Below, piece after piece: positions 1 through 9,175 of a DNA stretch of 33,955 nt. Position 1 is the first letter of the stretch; every line of letters begins with the position of its first letter. Below the pieces are notes generated by a model. The model was given only the letters and a program-made list of their open reading frames with translations, ran no database searches and was not told where the DNA came from. Origin of the DNA: Pedosphaera sp. (GTDB lineage: Bacteria > Verrucomicrobiota > Verrucomicrobiia > Limisphaerales > SXQI01); the NCBI GenBank assembly GCA_025359965.1, contig JANYDC010000049.1, forward strand, positions 1 to 33,955, given 5' to 3'. The position numbers were made by a program, and so were the translations under genes.

Positions 1-360
1 GAAACTGCCCGAGAAATTGAAATCAGCCGGGTTCCCGCAATTAACTCCGTCAGTCGTTCCATTGAAATGCAGGGCTTTCCCAGCGATTCCAAACCGGTTG
101 GTGGTCGGCACCGCCCCGTTGACCACACCACTATGGTTTCTCCCACTCGTGTCAAAACCATGGCCGTCCAATGAATAATAGGCCACCAGCCCATTCGTCA
201 GGAATAAGTTGGTATCCGCCACAGCAGCCACAGCATTTGGCACCAGTGCACCCCGTCTCACCGTTGATAAATCGCTTGAAACCGGCTGAATATTTTGCCC
301 GATGGCGGGGAAAACAACGACCGCAAATAATGCCAAAAGAAACGTTTTGAAGATATGCAT
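1..360 (-). CDS. Exported LamG-domain protein, N-terminal part (runs off left edge)
   Basis: An open frame of 120 codons starts at ATG 360-358 and runs off the left edge without a stop. Residues 1-21 form a typical Sec signal peptide (MHIFKTFLLALFAVVVFPAIG, with a short basic/aromatic start, a hydrophobic core and small residues before the cut). From about residue 55 the chain (LVAYYSLDG, then DTSGRNHSG, then NCGNPADFNFSGSF) matches the opening of a LamG/concanavalin A-like domain. It closely resembles residues 433-495 of the neighbouring 1809-aa protein, so the two are partial paralogues. The gene follows that protein on the same strand, with a terminator between them, so it probably has its own promoter. 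A TTGACA at 408-403 is the only -35-like element, and the -10 after it is poor. Function beyond a secreted, carbohydrate- or surface-binding role cannot be judged from the fragment. Confidence 0.82.
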   Translation of the reverse strand, partial: MHIFKTFLLALFAVVVFPAIGQNIQPVSSDLSTVRRGALVPNAVAAVADTNLFLTNGLVAYYSLDGHGFDTSGRNHSGVVNGAVPTTNRFGIAGKALHFNGTTDGVNCGNPADFNFSGSF

Positions 361-447
361 ACCTTAGACTTCGCGGCAGACTTTCCAAAACAGTCGCCAA
401 TCTGTCAAGTCTATTCAGAAATGAAACACTGACTGGAAGCTCCGCGC

Positions 448-481
448 AAAAAAGGGAGGTGATGCACATGCACCACCTCCC
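448..481 (-). terminator. Rho-independent terminator after the 1809-aa gene
   Basis: On the minus strand an 8-bp stem GGGAGGTG/CACCTCCC encloses a loop that can itself pair (TGCA/TGCA), and six T follow directly (448-453 read in reverse). It sits about 20 bases past the stop of the 1809-aa gene and separates it from the LamG gene downstream. Confidence 0.85.
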
Positions 482-501
482 CTACTGAATGACTTGAACA
501 A

Positions 502-3500
502 TTAGTTCACAAGCACTGCCCGGTAGTAGTGACCGGAGCCAACATCAAGCGTGGGCTGTTCGATAGTAATCACGCCGTCTTGGCTATCCTTCGTTTCCAC
601 AGGAAACCAAGTGTGCAAATCGAACGAGGCATCGATGCGATACTTCCCACCAACCTGGCCGTTGATCTTCAGGCTGAAGACCTTGCCATCCTCGCTGATG
701 CTCGCCACAGCGACTTGGGCTTGCTGGGCGGCCTGGCTGTGTAAGGTCAGCGTTTTAGGGCTGGAGACCGCAATGATTCCGTTGGCTTGAGTGATCTCCG
801 AACGATCCAAAACGACTTGGACAGCGTAGACACTGCTGACTGCTTCAGTGATGTCAAAACTCAATTCCGCCACGTAGCCCACCACATTGCTTGGCCATGC
901 GACCGCACTGGCTGCGGCAAAAGAGATTTGACCGTCCTGCTTAGCATAATCGTTCGCAGCGGGGGACACGTTCCAAAGCACGGCTGAACCGAGCGGAACT
1001 TGGGCTCCGATCTGATGAGCACTAGAATTAGCCAAGCGAAGGAGCGAAGCAGGATACGTCAATCTGAAGGACGAACCGGCATAGGATTCTCCTGGCATAG
1101 TGGCCAAGTTGACATGGACCACGAGCTTATGTCCTGGCACTAGTGTACCGTCAGGAGCCGAGAACAACAGAGCAGGAACCTCCAATGAATAAACTCCGTT
1201 ATCCATCGTGTCGCTGACACTGGCGGCCTGCAACTTGCCCGAATGAGGAGCAAGAGGAAGGGGCGGGAAAACGTAACCAGGAATAGTTGGCTGTACTATT
1301 GCCCCTGAGCTAATCACCATGGAGCCGGGGATAACAGGCTGAGCATCCAAGCCAACCACCGCGCGCAGAACCTTGATCGCATCCCCTGGATCAAGGGAGG
1401 AGTTCATATTGAGATCATTGCCAGTGATATCCCATGGTTTGACGGTTTCCGGAGCTGCCACAAAACTCAAAATCGTGGAGGCATCACCCACATCCAGCCG
1501 GTCATTGGCGTTATTATCGCCGATAATTTTGCGAGTTTTGATAATGACAGACCCGTCGATGGCAGCGTTTCCTGAATCGATGGCTGAACCTGACTGATCG
1601 TACACACCACCCAAGTTCAACCCCAGCGTGGAAGTCGTTTCAGCAGCGAGACTGTGGGCGCGGGCGACAAAGCTTCCCAGCGTCGAAAGGCCAGAAGGCA
1701 GGGCAGTCCCAGCCAGGGCAAAAACGATCCGAACCTCGCCGATGGTGGAGGTGCTGACTTGTTTGAATGCTGTGGTCAGCGCATCCGCCCAAACAAAATC
1801 CACATCCCCAAGCAGGTTGGTGTCATAATGAATCACTGCATCGAGTGCGCCAACTGTACCATCGCAGGTTAGGGCGAGCGGAAGGCTGAACTGACCACCC
1901 TCCTGAACCGAGACGATATTTGAAAAGGCCAGACTGCGCAGCGGAGTCCAATTGACCTTAACGACCACCAAGGTTTCGTTGCTTGCCCCATCTCTCGCAG
2001 TGATTTTAAAGGCATTCGTACCCTGCTTTAGGGTGAGATTGGGTACAGTAAACTTGCCTGCTGCATCAAGGTCAAGGCTACCGGATTTACCTCCCACGAG
2101 TTCGTAGAGCGAGGTGGTCACGCCGATGTTGTCGGTGATCGTGCCTCTCAATGTAACCTGCTCATTGTTGGAACTGCCCTCGACCGGGGAAGTCACCGTC
2201 ACCACAGGGGCGATCGAGTCCTGCTCCACACTTCCAAAACCGTCCAACTCCATCACCCGAGGGCCGCCAAATGGATAATTGGCCGGGTCTCTCTGGGTGA
2301 ATTCTGCGCGGAAATATTGGAGGACCTCGGGATCAAAAGAACTGTCCAGCAAAGTGAAGTAATTCAACGCAGAAACTCCGTAGGGATGGGAAGGCTGAAT
2401 TGAGGCAATGATATGGTATTCATCATTCGTTGTTCGTTTAGCCTTAAGCACAAAGCTATTAAACTCCTGCATAACGGGTTGACCGATCAAAGCCCCGCTT
2501 GCATGAAGAATGATATTGGTCAAAGTGACCGCCTTCTTGGTTTTCCATTCCACGAAGTGAGTAAAGCCAGGGCTTTTACCACTGGCAAACAATAGATTCT
2601 CCCCACGATCTGTTCCATCCGACGTTGAGAACATGCGCGAAGCACTAAATCCCGCGTAGGCCGGACTGGCTGCAAGGATTTGGATATTTTGCGGATACTC
2701 AAAAAGATCCTGATGAGATTCGTGAGACCCTACAGGTAAGCCATTAGGATTATTCAGGTTCAGTTCCGCCAACTGGCTGTCCACATGCCCCACAGCATTG
2801 CTGACAGACACGAAGTACGATCCGGAATCAGAACCGAGAAGGTTCGAGACAATGAGGCTAGGTTGGATCGCGCCGATGACAGCATTTGTTCCCTTAAACC
2901 ACTGATAGCTAAGTTGCCCGCCTGCCGCCAATACGGAGAAGCTTGCAGTTCCTCCGACCAACGTGTTCGTTGATTCAGGCTGTTTAAAAATGAACGGTGT
3001 TGTCACAGCGCCTAGGGCCGCTACAGTCACTTTTCGGATACGCTGAATGCCATCCGTCATCAGGAAATCACCGTTCGAATAGAACAGAGGCGGAGTGTAG
3101 TGGGATACTTTGGCAGTGGCAGCAGGACCATCCTCATAGCCGATTTCATTTCCCATTTGCCAGATCACGTGGCCTTCTGAATCCATTTTGACCAGTTTAT
3201 GTACGCCGGGGGGAACGGATGCGTAAAGAAAACCTTGGGCATCCACTGTAATGCTTTCGATATAAGCGAGGCCGGTGGCGATGGTTGCAACCATCCCGTC
3301 GGTTCCGATTCTACGCACCATGCCGTTGAGCCAATCCGACACATAGATAGTGCCGTCGGCTGCGATGAACAAATAGTTGGGTCCGTTGAACTGGGCGGAG
3401 GCGCGGAAGCCATCCTTGTGCCCGGCTGCACCTCCCGCGAAAGTGCTGACCTCGCCGGCCGGAGTTATTTGGCGAATTCGTGCGTTTTCCCAGTCTGCAA

Positions 3501-5931
3501 CATACAAATTATCGTTCGTGTCAATGCACAGGCCGATAGGCGACCGGAACTGGGCCGCAGCTCCACTCCCATCCGCGAAACCATACGTTGAACCGGCAAA
3601 TGTGGAAACCATTCCGTCCACATCTATCTTGCGAATCAGATTGTTTAACCGGTCTGCAACGAAGGCGTTGCCCAAATGATCAAAAACCATGCCCCCCATG
3701 CCGCTAAATTTAGCCTGTGCTTTAGGTCCGTTCACCATGCCAGCCTCCTGACCACCGGCCCAAGTGGACACCACGCCATTGGTATCAATCCTGCGAATGG
3801 CATGCCCACCCACCCCAGGAGTGTAAAAACCGGTCAGATTCGCCTCGATAATGTAAATATTCCCGGCTTTGTCCAACACCGAGGTAGAAGGATGATCAAA
3901 CCGCGCATCGCTAATTGGACCATCCACAGCGCCTTGCACTCCGTTCCCTATCGTTCCCACGTACAGAGGAATTCGCGCATCAATTTCCACAGGAAGAACC
4001 ACAGGATCAACAGGCCTGTCCAACTCGAACATTCCGGTGATTTCGGACTGGGACAGAGCGCGGTTGTAAATTTTGACATCATCGATGGCTCCGCCAAAGC
4101 CTGGGCCCGAAGGAGTGCCGCCAATCGTCAGCGGCAAGCCATTAGTGAAGGGGGGGTAATTGCCCACCGATCGGGTTGCGTTAAGCACACCGTCGCGGTA
4201 AAGGCTTATCGAGGAACCATTCTTGAACACCAGCGCCAGCGCATGCCAGGCATTGTCATTCAGCGGAGTTGCGCCGCGCAGATCCTCGTATCCCGGCCCG
4301 TCGCCCAGCACAAACCCGTAAGGTTCTGCAGACTCTGCCGTCCCAAGTCCGTAAGCGTGAGGAGTGCCGGAGTGCTCGAAGTCATATTTCGAAACAAGGT
4401 AACGCACAGGCTGAGTCCCTGTTTGTTTGGCCCAGACGCTGATAGTGAAATCGCCGGCAAAATTGAAGGCAGCGGGATTGCCACAATTAATCCGGTCTAA
4501 ACCCCCAGCAAAAAGCAACGCTTTATTGGTGTTACCATAACGATCCGACGTCGGAACAGGCCCCGCCAAAGTGCCATCAAGGTGATTACTGCTGGAATCC
4601 AAAGCGTCCCCATCCATTTTGTAATGCGCAACGAGGCTGTCAGGCGGGGAAACTTCGAGTTGTTCAATTTGCAACCCATTGATCACGGCCAGGCCACTCA
4701 CTCCGGGTTTGGCTCGGACAATCACATCGTAGTCCGCAGAAACAACCACATTGGAGAAAACCACGTAATGGTCACCTTGTGACCACAAGGCCTTTGCCCA
4801 ATTGGTCGTGCTTGAGGTGGATTGAACCCCAATACTTGAACCGTTGACCAACAATTCGATCACCCCGTTTTCTTCAGGGATCTGGCCATGCGCATAAACG
4901 TAGAAATTGTATTTGCCCAGCGGAAGATGATGCAGGGCAGAATCAATATTGCCGCTCCCGCCAGCTAGATAAAGATAACTCTCGAACATGCCGTCCGTCG
5001 GATAGAGCGTGTACCAAACTCCTGCCGCGTTCGTGGTGTTATGAGTCACCGGGGAAAAAGTCGCATCGCTCCATCTTGCCTGGCTGGAAATGACGTTACT
5101 GACCACGAATCCCACTGCCCCATTGTCGCGGGAAACAATGTTCCAAACGTCGCCTTCAGTACGTCCGATTGCGGCTGGTCCGGTTTTGGGGTGTAAAAAT
5201 GCGTTTTCGTGGGCACCAAAGTCAATGTTAACCAGGGGATTGGTGGTCACGAGAAATACGGGCGGTGAGGGGGGGATAACGCCAGAATCAAGCATTTCAA
5301 CTTGCAGCCCATTGATCACGGCCAGACCACTCACCCCCGGCTTGGCTCGGACGACCACGTCGTAGTCCGCAGATACCACAACATTGGAGAAGACCAAGTA
5401 ATGGTCCCCTTGAGACCATAGGGCTTTTGCCCAATTGGTCGAACTTGAGGTCGATTGAACCCCAATGCTCAAACCGTTGACCAACAATTCGATCACCCCA
5501 TTCTCCTCGGGGATCTGACCATGAGCGTAAACGTAGAAATTGTATTTGCCCAATGGAAGATGATGCAGTGTCGAATCGATATTGCCGCTCCGGCTTGACG
5601 GATAGAGGTAACTCTGGAACATGCCGTCCTCTGGATAGAGGGTATACCAAACTCCCAGCATGCTAGAGATATTAATGGTAACGGGTGAAAGGATCGCGTC
5701 ACTCCATTTAGCCTGTGCAGAAAAAACGTTATCAGCAATGAACCCGCCATCAGGATTGTCGATCGCAACCAAATTCCAAAGATCGGTGTCTGCCCGACCG
5801 ACAGCCGCCTGCCCGGTCTTGGCATGAAGGAAGGGGATGGCGTGTGCGCCAAAATCAATATTGAGGAGCGGGGCAGCACTCGAAATTGCCGTACTTGCCA
5901 AAACCATCAGGAGGAGAATCAAATTTTTCAT
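502..5931 (-). CDS. Giant exported protein: duplicated N-domain, LamG, NHL repeats, Ig-like, cohesin- and dockerin-like domains
   Basis: A protein of 1809 aa with a Sec signal peptide (residues 1-19, cut near SSA-AP). Domains in order: two near-identical ~190-residue units opening with NIDFGAH (about 23-213 and 234-424); a LamG domain (about 433-637); an NHL beta-propeller region (about 655-970, repeats of the type YVADWENARIRQI and GMVSTFAG); an Ig-like domain (about 980-1058, YQWFKG then SGSYFVSVSNAVG); an uncharacterised segment possibly of discoidin fold (1065-1235); a Big/Ig-like domain (1244-1328); a cohesin-like domain (about 1333-1460); a dockerin-like pair of calcium loops (D1472-D1483 and D1506-D1517, each with D1-N3-N5-D12 spacing); a second cohesin-like domain (about 1575-1730); and a C-terminal module (1742-1809, KYRIDASFDLHTW then HYYRA). 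No catalytic domain is recognised, so a surface-binding or scaffolding role is inferred. The start at ATG 5931 gives the signal peptide directly. Confidence 0.9.
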   Translation of the reverse strand: MKNLILLLMVLASTAISSAAPLLNIDFGAHAIPFLHAKTGQAAVGRADTDLWNLVAIDNPDGGFIADNVFSAQAKWSDAILSPVTINISSMLGVWYTLYPEDGMFQSYLYPSSRSGNIDSTLHHLPLGKYNFYVYAHGQIPEENGVIELLVNGLSIGVQSTSSSTNWAKALWSQGDHYLVFSNVVVSADYDVVVRAKPGVSGLAVINGLQVEMLDSGVIPPSPPVFLVTTNPLVNIDFGAHENAFLHPKTGPAAIGRTEGDVWNIVSRDNGAVGFVVSNVISSQARWSDATFSPVTHNTTNAAGVWYTLYPTDGMFESYLYLAGGSGNIDSALHHLPLGKYNFYVYAHGQIPEENGVIELLVNGSSIGVQSTSSTTNWAKALWSQGDHYVVFSNVVVSADYDVIVRAKPGVSGLAVINGLQIEQLEVSPPDSLVAHYKMDGDALDSSSNHLDGTLAGPVPTSDRYGNTNKALLFAGGLDRINCGNPAAFNFAGDFTISVWAKQTGTQPVRYLVSKYDFEHSGTPHAYGLGTAESAEPYGFVLGDGPGYEDLRGATPLNDNAWHALALVFKNGSSISLYRDGVLNATRSVGNYPPFTNGLPLTIGGTPSGPGFGGAIDDVKIYNRALSQSEITGMFELDRPVDPVVLPVEIDARIPLYVGTIGNGVQGAVDGPISDARFDHPSTSVLDKAGNIYIIEANLTGFYTPGVGGHAIRRIDTNGVVSTWAGGQEAGMVNGPKAQAKFSGMGGMVFDHLGNAFVADRLNNLIRKIDVDGMVSTFAGSTYGFADGSGAAAQFRSPIGLCIDTNDNLYVADWENARIRQITPAGEVSTFAGGAAGHKDGFRASAQFNGPNYLFIAADGTIYVSDWLNGMVRRIGTDGMVATIATGLAYIESITVDAQGFLYASVPPGVHKLVKMDSEGHVIWQMGNEIGYEDGPAATAKVSHYTPPLFYSNGDFLMTDGIQRIRKVTVAALGAVTTPFIFKQPESTNTLVGGTASFSVLAAGGQLSYQWFKGTNAVIGAIQPSLIVSNLLGSDSGSYFVSVSNAVGHVDSQLAELNLNNPNGLPVGSHESHQDLFEYPQNIQILAASPAYAGFSASRMFSTSDGTDRGENLLFASGKSPGFTHFVEWKTKKAVTLTNIILHASGALIGQPVMQEFNSFVLKAKRTTNDEYHIIASIQPSHPYGVSALNYFTLLDSSFDPEVLQYFRAEFTQRDPANYPFGGPRVMELDGFGSVEQDSIAPVVTVTSPVEGSSNNEQVTLRGTITDNIGVTTSLYELVGGKSGSLDLDAAGKFTVPNLTLKQGTNAFKITARDGASNETLVVVKVNWTPLRSLAFSNIVSVQEGGQFSLPLALTCDGTVGALDAVIHYDTNLLGDVDFVWADALTTAFKQVSTSTIGEVRIVFALAGTALPSGLSTLGSFVARAHSLAAETTSTLGLNLGGVYDQSGSAIDSGNAAIDGSVIIKTRKIIGDNNANDRLDVGDASTILSFVAAPETVKPWDITGNDLNMNSSLDPGDAIKVLRAVVGLDAQPVIPGSMVISSGAIVQPTIPGYVFPPLPLAPHSGKLQAASVSDTMDNGVYSLEVPALLFSAPDGTLVPGHKLVVHVNLATMPGESYAGSSFRLTYPASLLRLANSSAHQIGAQVPLGSAVLWNVSPAANDYAKQDGQISFAAASAVAWPSNVVGYVAELSFDITEAVSSVYAVQVVLDRSEITQANGIIAVSSPKTLTLHSQAAQQAQVAVASISEDGKVFSLKINGQVGGKYRIDASFDLHTWFPVETKDSQDGVITIEQPTLDVGSGHYYRAVLVN
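4657..5865 (-). repeat. Tandem in-frame duplication of a ~211-codon unit
   Basis: Two direct copies lie within the 1809-aa gene, roughly 5287-5865 and 4657-5232, offset by 633 bases (211 codons). Landmarks such as GATCACGGCC occur at both 5314 and 4681. Long stretches encode identical residues (HHLPLGKYNFYVYAHGQ, IPEENGVIELLVNG, SGLAVINGLQ) and most bases match too, which points to a fairly recent duplication. Confidence 0.85.
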
Positions 5932-6181
5932 ACCTTTAATGAGTGTTACACGATTTAAGCAAAACTACGTTAACAGAAAATCAGACCTCGTCAACCACGA
6001 CAACAATCCAATATTCGCGTACCCTTTCTTTATTTGTTGCCACAGGAATAAAAAGCTTGCCATCCGAACCCCCCACTTTAATTTGAAGCAAATGAACAAA
6101 CGGCAACTCAAGCAAGAACACAATTGTAAATTTAAATCAAGAAGCCCCCTCGGCAAGGGCGTTAATTCCCTACTATGTCAA

Positions 6182-7771
6182 ATGACGAGATGGTGGCTGC
6201 CCGCATTGTTGCTGCTAATAGTGCAGGCCGCCTCAGCACAACCTGCTCTCACCAATGAAACGCTGGTGGCTTGGGGAAACAACGCCAACGGTGAATCAAT
6301 GGTGCCACCAGGCCTGAGCAATGTGACAGCCATAGTTTCAGGATCGATACACAACTTGGCATTGAGGAGCGACGGTACAGTAACAGGCTGGGGACGAAAC
6401 GGGGAGGGTCAACTCAGTGGCGCCGATGGCCTTAGCAACATTATAGCCATCGCTGCAGGATTTGAACATAGCGCGGCCGTATTTAAAAACGGCTCGGTGG
6501 CAGTCTGGGGGCGAAACGCCGCCGGCCAGACAAATATCCCCGCCGGCGTAAGCCAAGTGATTGCCATCTCAGCAGGTTCAGACCAAGTGTTGGCTTTAAA
6601 AAATAATGGCACAGTGCTGGCTTGGGGGTGGAATTTGTACGGCCAGTCTGACGTTCCTCAAGGATTGACTGGAGTTATAGCAGTCTCTTCAGGGGGAAAC
6701 CACTCAGTGGTTTTGAAGAGCAACGGCACAGTTGTGGCTTGGGGAAGTGATGCAGAGGGTCAAGTGACAGTGCCAGTTGGCCTGAGCGGAATAAGGGCTA
6801 TCGCGGCGGGTGGGTACCACACTGTTGCACTTAAGAGCAACGGCACAGTGGTTGCATGGGGGCGAAATGTTGAAGGACAAACAAGCGTCCCCGCCGACTT
6901 AGACGGAGTGGTCGCCGTGGCTGCAGGATTTAAGCATAGCGTAGCTCTAAAGGCTGATGGCACTGTGGTTGCATGGGGATGGAACGTCTACGGCCAGACC
7001 AGTGTTCCGCCGGGGTTACATGGAGTGACGGCCATTTCGGCAGGTTACTCACACACTGTCGCACTTCTAGGCAGCACAATTCCCGGCATGGGCCCACGTG
7101 TTGCAAAGGCAATCGCCCAAGTGGTTAATGGCTTTGTTGTAGGGGCAACGGTTACCGACGGAGGTTCCGGCTACACCAGCCCTCCCGCAGTCTTGCTGAT
7201 TGGCGGAGGCGGTAGCGGAGCAACTGCCACCGCCCAAATCCTCAATGGAATCGTGACCGAGGTAAAAATCACCAACGTAGGAAAAGATTATTCATCCTCG
7301 CCAACGATCTCAATCGATCCCCCCCCCTTGCCACCGCGAGTTGCCACAGCAACCGCCCAGGTAGTGAATGGATTTATAGTTGGTATCAACTTAACGGTAG
7401 CAGGCTCAGGGTATGAGAGTGCTCCTCACGTGAGATTCTCAGGTGGCGGAAGCGGAGCAACAGCCGTTGCCACGGTCGAAAATGGCGTAATCACAAGTAT
7501 TAAAGTCAGCAACCCTGGAACCGATTATTCTCTCGATACGACCGTCATAATCGATCCGCCTCCGTTTACTTCAAGAATGTTTGTCGCCATCAGTAAAGTC
7601 CGAGTGCAGCTCCAAGTGGTTGCCGGGCTCCGGTACCTATTGGAGTCGTCAAATGACCTAAGGACTTGGACACCAACTGGAGATCCTTTTGAAGCTCTGG
7701 ACTGGGAAGTAACTCAAGAATTCGACGTTGAAACCACGGGCCGCTACTTCCGCCTCAGTGAATCCCCATGA
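6182..7771 (+). CDS. Exported RCC1-repeat protein with GGSGYT-type repeats
   Basis: The chosen start, ATG 6182, gives a 529-aa protein opening with a clean signal peptide (MTRWWLPALLLLIVQAASA, cut before QPAL). The frame stays open upstream; ATG 6092 is the main alternative and would add 30 residues. Residues about 25-295 hold about seven RCC1-type propeller repeats of 38 residues (pattern GTVVAWGRN, GQTSVP, GL.GV.AI.AG..HTVAL). Two ~76-residue repeats follow (each with QVVNGF, then G-SGY, then GGGSGATA, then DYS and a PPP end). The last ~55 residues (YLLESSNDLRTW then GRYFRLSESP) form a C-terminal module like that of the 1809-aa neighbour. The gene is divergent from that neighbour across about 250 AT-rich bases. 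RCC1 propellers in exported bacterial proteins are mostly of unknown function, and no enzyme motif is visible. Confidence 0.87.
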   Translation: MTRWWLPALLLLIVQAASAQPALTNETLVAWGNNANGESMVPPGLSNVTAIVSGSIHNLALRSDGTVTGWGRNGEGQLSGADGLSNIIAIAAGFEHSAAVFKNGSVAVWGRNAAGQTNIPAGVSQVIAISAGSDQVLALKNNGTVLAWGWNLYGQSDVPQGLTGVIAVSSGGNHSVVLKSNGTVVAWGSDAEGQVTVPVGLSGIRAIAAGGYHTVALKSNGTVVAWGRNVEGQTSVPADLDGVVAVAAGFKHSVALKADGTVVAWGWNVYGQTSVPPGLHGVTAISAGYSHTVALLGSTIPGMGPRVAKAIAQVVNGFVVGATVTDGGSGYTSPPAVLLIGGGGSGATATAQILNGIVTEVKITNVGKDYSSSPTISIDPPPLPPRVATATAQVVNGFIVGINLTVAGSGYESAPHVRFSGGGSGATAVATVENGVITSIKVSNPGTDYSLDTTVIIDPPPFTSRMFVAISKVRVQLQVVAGLRYLLESSNDLRTWTPTGDPFEALDWEVTQEFDVETTGRYFRLSESP

Positions 7772-8039
7772 GACACCTCTAGCACTGACTGGCACGGATT
7801 TCCGAACCTTATCGCAGAGAGACACTCCGAGGCTTGATCCCAAGAGGCTGAAAGGTTCAGAATGCAAATGTTCGCGGGATATGGTTCATAGTGAACCATC
7901 AAAGCGTGCGTGTGATGTTCTGCAACCCAAATAAACTCAGGGAAAAACGAGTGGGAGTATTTCCTCCATCCCTCCTCAGAACATTAAACAGGCCATATCG
8001 CACTCTGTGGGCGGTGCTGCATCCATTCAACAAACACCG

Positions 8040-9167
8040 ATGCGCCTCCTGATGTTGAATTGGCGTGATCCAGCGAATCCGCTGTCAGGAGGTGCGGAAC
8101 GGGTGACGCTGGCCTATCTCTCGGAATTGGCCAAGAGAGGCCACGATGTCTGGTGGTTCGCCAATGAGTTTGCGGGCTCGAAGCCGGGAGAAACCTTGGA
8201 AGGGGTGAAGATCGTGCGCGGGGGCGGACGCGGAACTTCCATTTTTGCGGCACGACGCTGGTACAGGTCGCAGCCCAAGTTCGATTTGGTGATGGATCAG
8301 CACCACGGAATCCCGTGGTTCGCGCCGTGGTGGTGCGGCGCACGGGTTATTTCCTATGTGCATGAGGTGCTGGGGCCGATTTGGACTTCATTTTATCCGT
8401 GGCCGCTGAGCACGGTGGGCCGCTGGCAGGAAAATGCGACTCATTGGCTGTATCGCAAAACGCCGTTTTGGACGGCTTGCGAATCGACAGCGGACGGGCT
8501 CAGGCAGCATGGGGTGAGGCAGATCACCATTCTTCGATACGGCGTCCATACCCAGGCATTGGATGGATTGCCTCCGAAGCCCTTGGTGGCTCCTTTGCGT
8601 TTGATCACCGTTTCAAGACTTGCACCCAACAAACGGATTCATCACGCGGTGCAAACCGTGGCGGCACTGAAGGCACGAGGAGTGAGCTCGCACCTGACGA
8701 TTGTGGGCGGGGGCGAAACTCGACCTTTGATCGAGGCCACCATCAATGAATGCGGCGTGGGTGATTCAGTCCGGCTCTCGGGGCCGATCACCGAGGCGGA
8801 GAAAGATTTATTGCTTAGGGAATCACACTTCCTGTTGCATCCTTCTCAACGCGAAGGATGGGGGTTAAATGTGATCGAAGCCAATGCGATGGGGACGCCG
8901 GCAGCGGTATATCCGGTGGCTGGGTTGATTGAATCCACTTTGAACAACCGAACAGGGATCGTGGCGCGGGCGGAGACTCCTGAGTCTCTTGCGGAGCGAA
9001 TCATGGAAGCGCTCGCCAAGCCTGACGAATATCAGCAGTGGCGGCGGCAGGCCTGGGATAGGGCCAAGACGATGCACTGGGATCATATTTTACCCTTGGC
9101 GGCGGATTGGCTGGAGTCAGTCGCCCAAGGTGAACCTCACCAGAATGGCCCGATCCCGCTGGCGTAA
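8040..9167 (+). CDS. Glycosyltransferase, GT4-like (GT-B fold)
   Basis: A 375-aa cytoplasmic enzyme expected to transfer a sugar from a nucleotide donor onto a polysaccharide or glycolipid acceptor. The N-terminal half has the acceptor-domain opening MRLLMLNWRDP followed by SGGAERVTLAYLSELAKRGH. The C-terminal donor domain has LITVSRLAPNKRIH, then LTIVGGGE, then EGWGLNVIEANAMGTPA, which is the E-x7-E region of GT4 enzymes, followed by PVAGLIEST. The start at ATG 8040 was chosen because family members begin at this strand; the frame extends to GTG 8007, adding 11 residues of no family character. There is no clear ribosome-binding site. The 268 bases before it, back to the RCC1 gene, hold no gene that I can support. 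The next glycosyltransferase begins 8 bp after the stop, so the two form an operon. The acceptor and sugar cannot be told from sequence. Confidence 0.88.
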   Translation: MRLLMLNWRDPANPLSGGAERVTLAYLSELAKRGHDVWWFANEFAGSKPGETLEGVKIVRGGGRGTSIFAARRWYRSQPKFDLVMDQHHGIPWFAPWWCGARVISYVHEVLGPIWTSFYPWPLSTVGRWQENATHWLYRKTPFWTACESTADGLRQHGVRQITILRYGVHTQALDGLPPKPLVAPLRLITVSRLAPNKRIHHAVQTVAALKARGVSSHLTIVGGGETRPLIEATINECGVGDSVRLSGPITEAEKDLLLRESHFLLHPSQREGWGLNVIEANAMGTPAAVYPVAGLIESTLNNRTGIVARAETPESLAERIMEALAKPDEYQQWRRQAWDRAKTMHWDHILPLAADWLESVAQGEPHQNGPIPLA

Positions 9168-9175
9168 ATCGAAGC

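Noticed and set aside
3676..4500. A 274-codon open frame on the plus strand inside the 1809-aa gene.
   Set aside because: It is antisense to the LamG/NHL coding region, has no family-like sequence, and is a by-product of codon use in the real gene.
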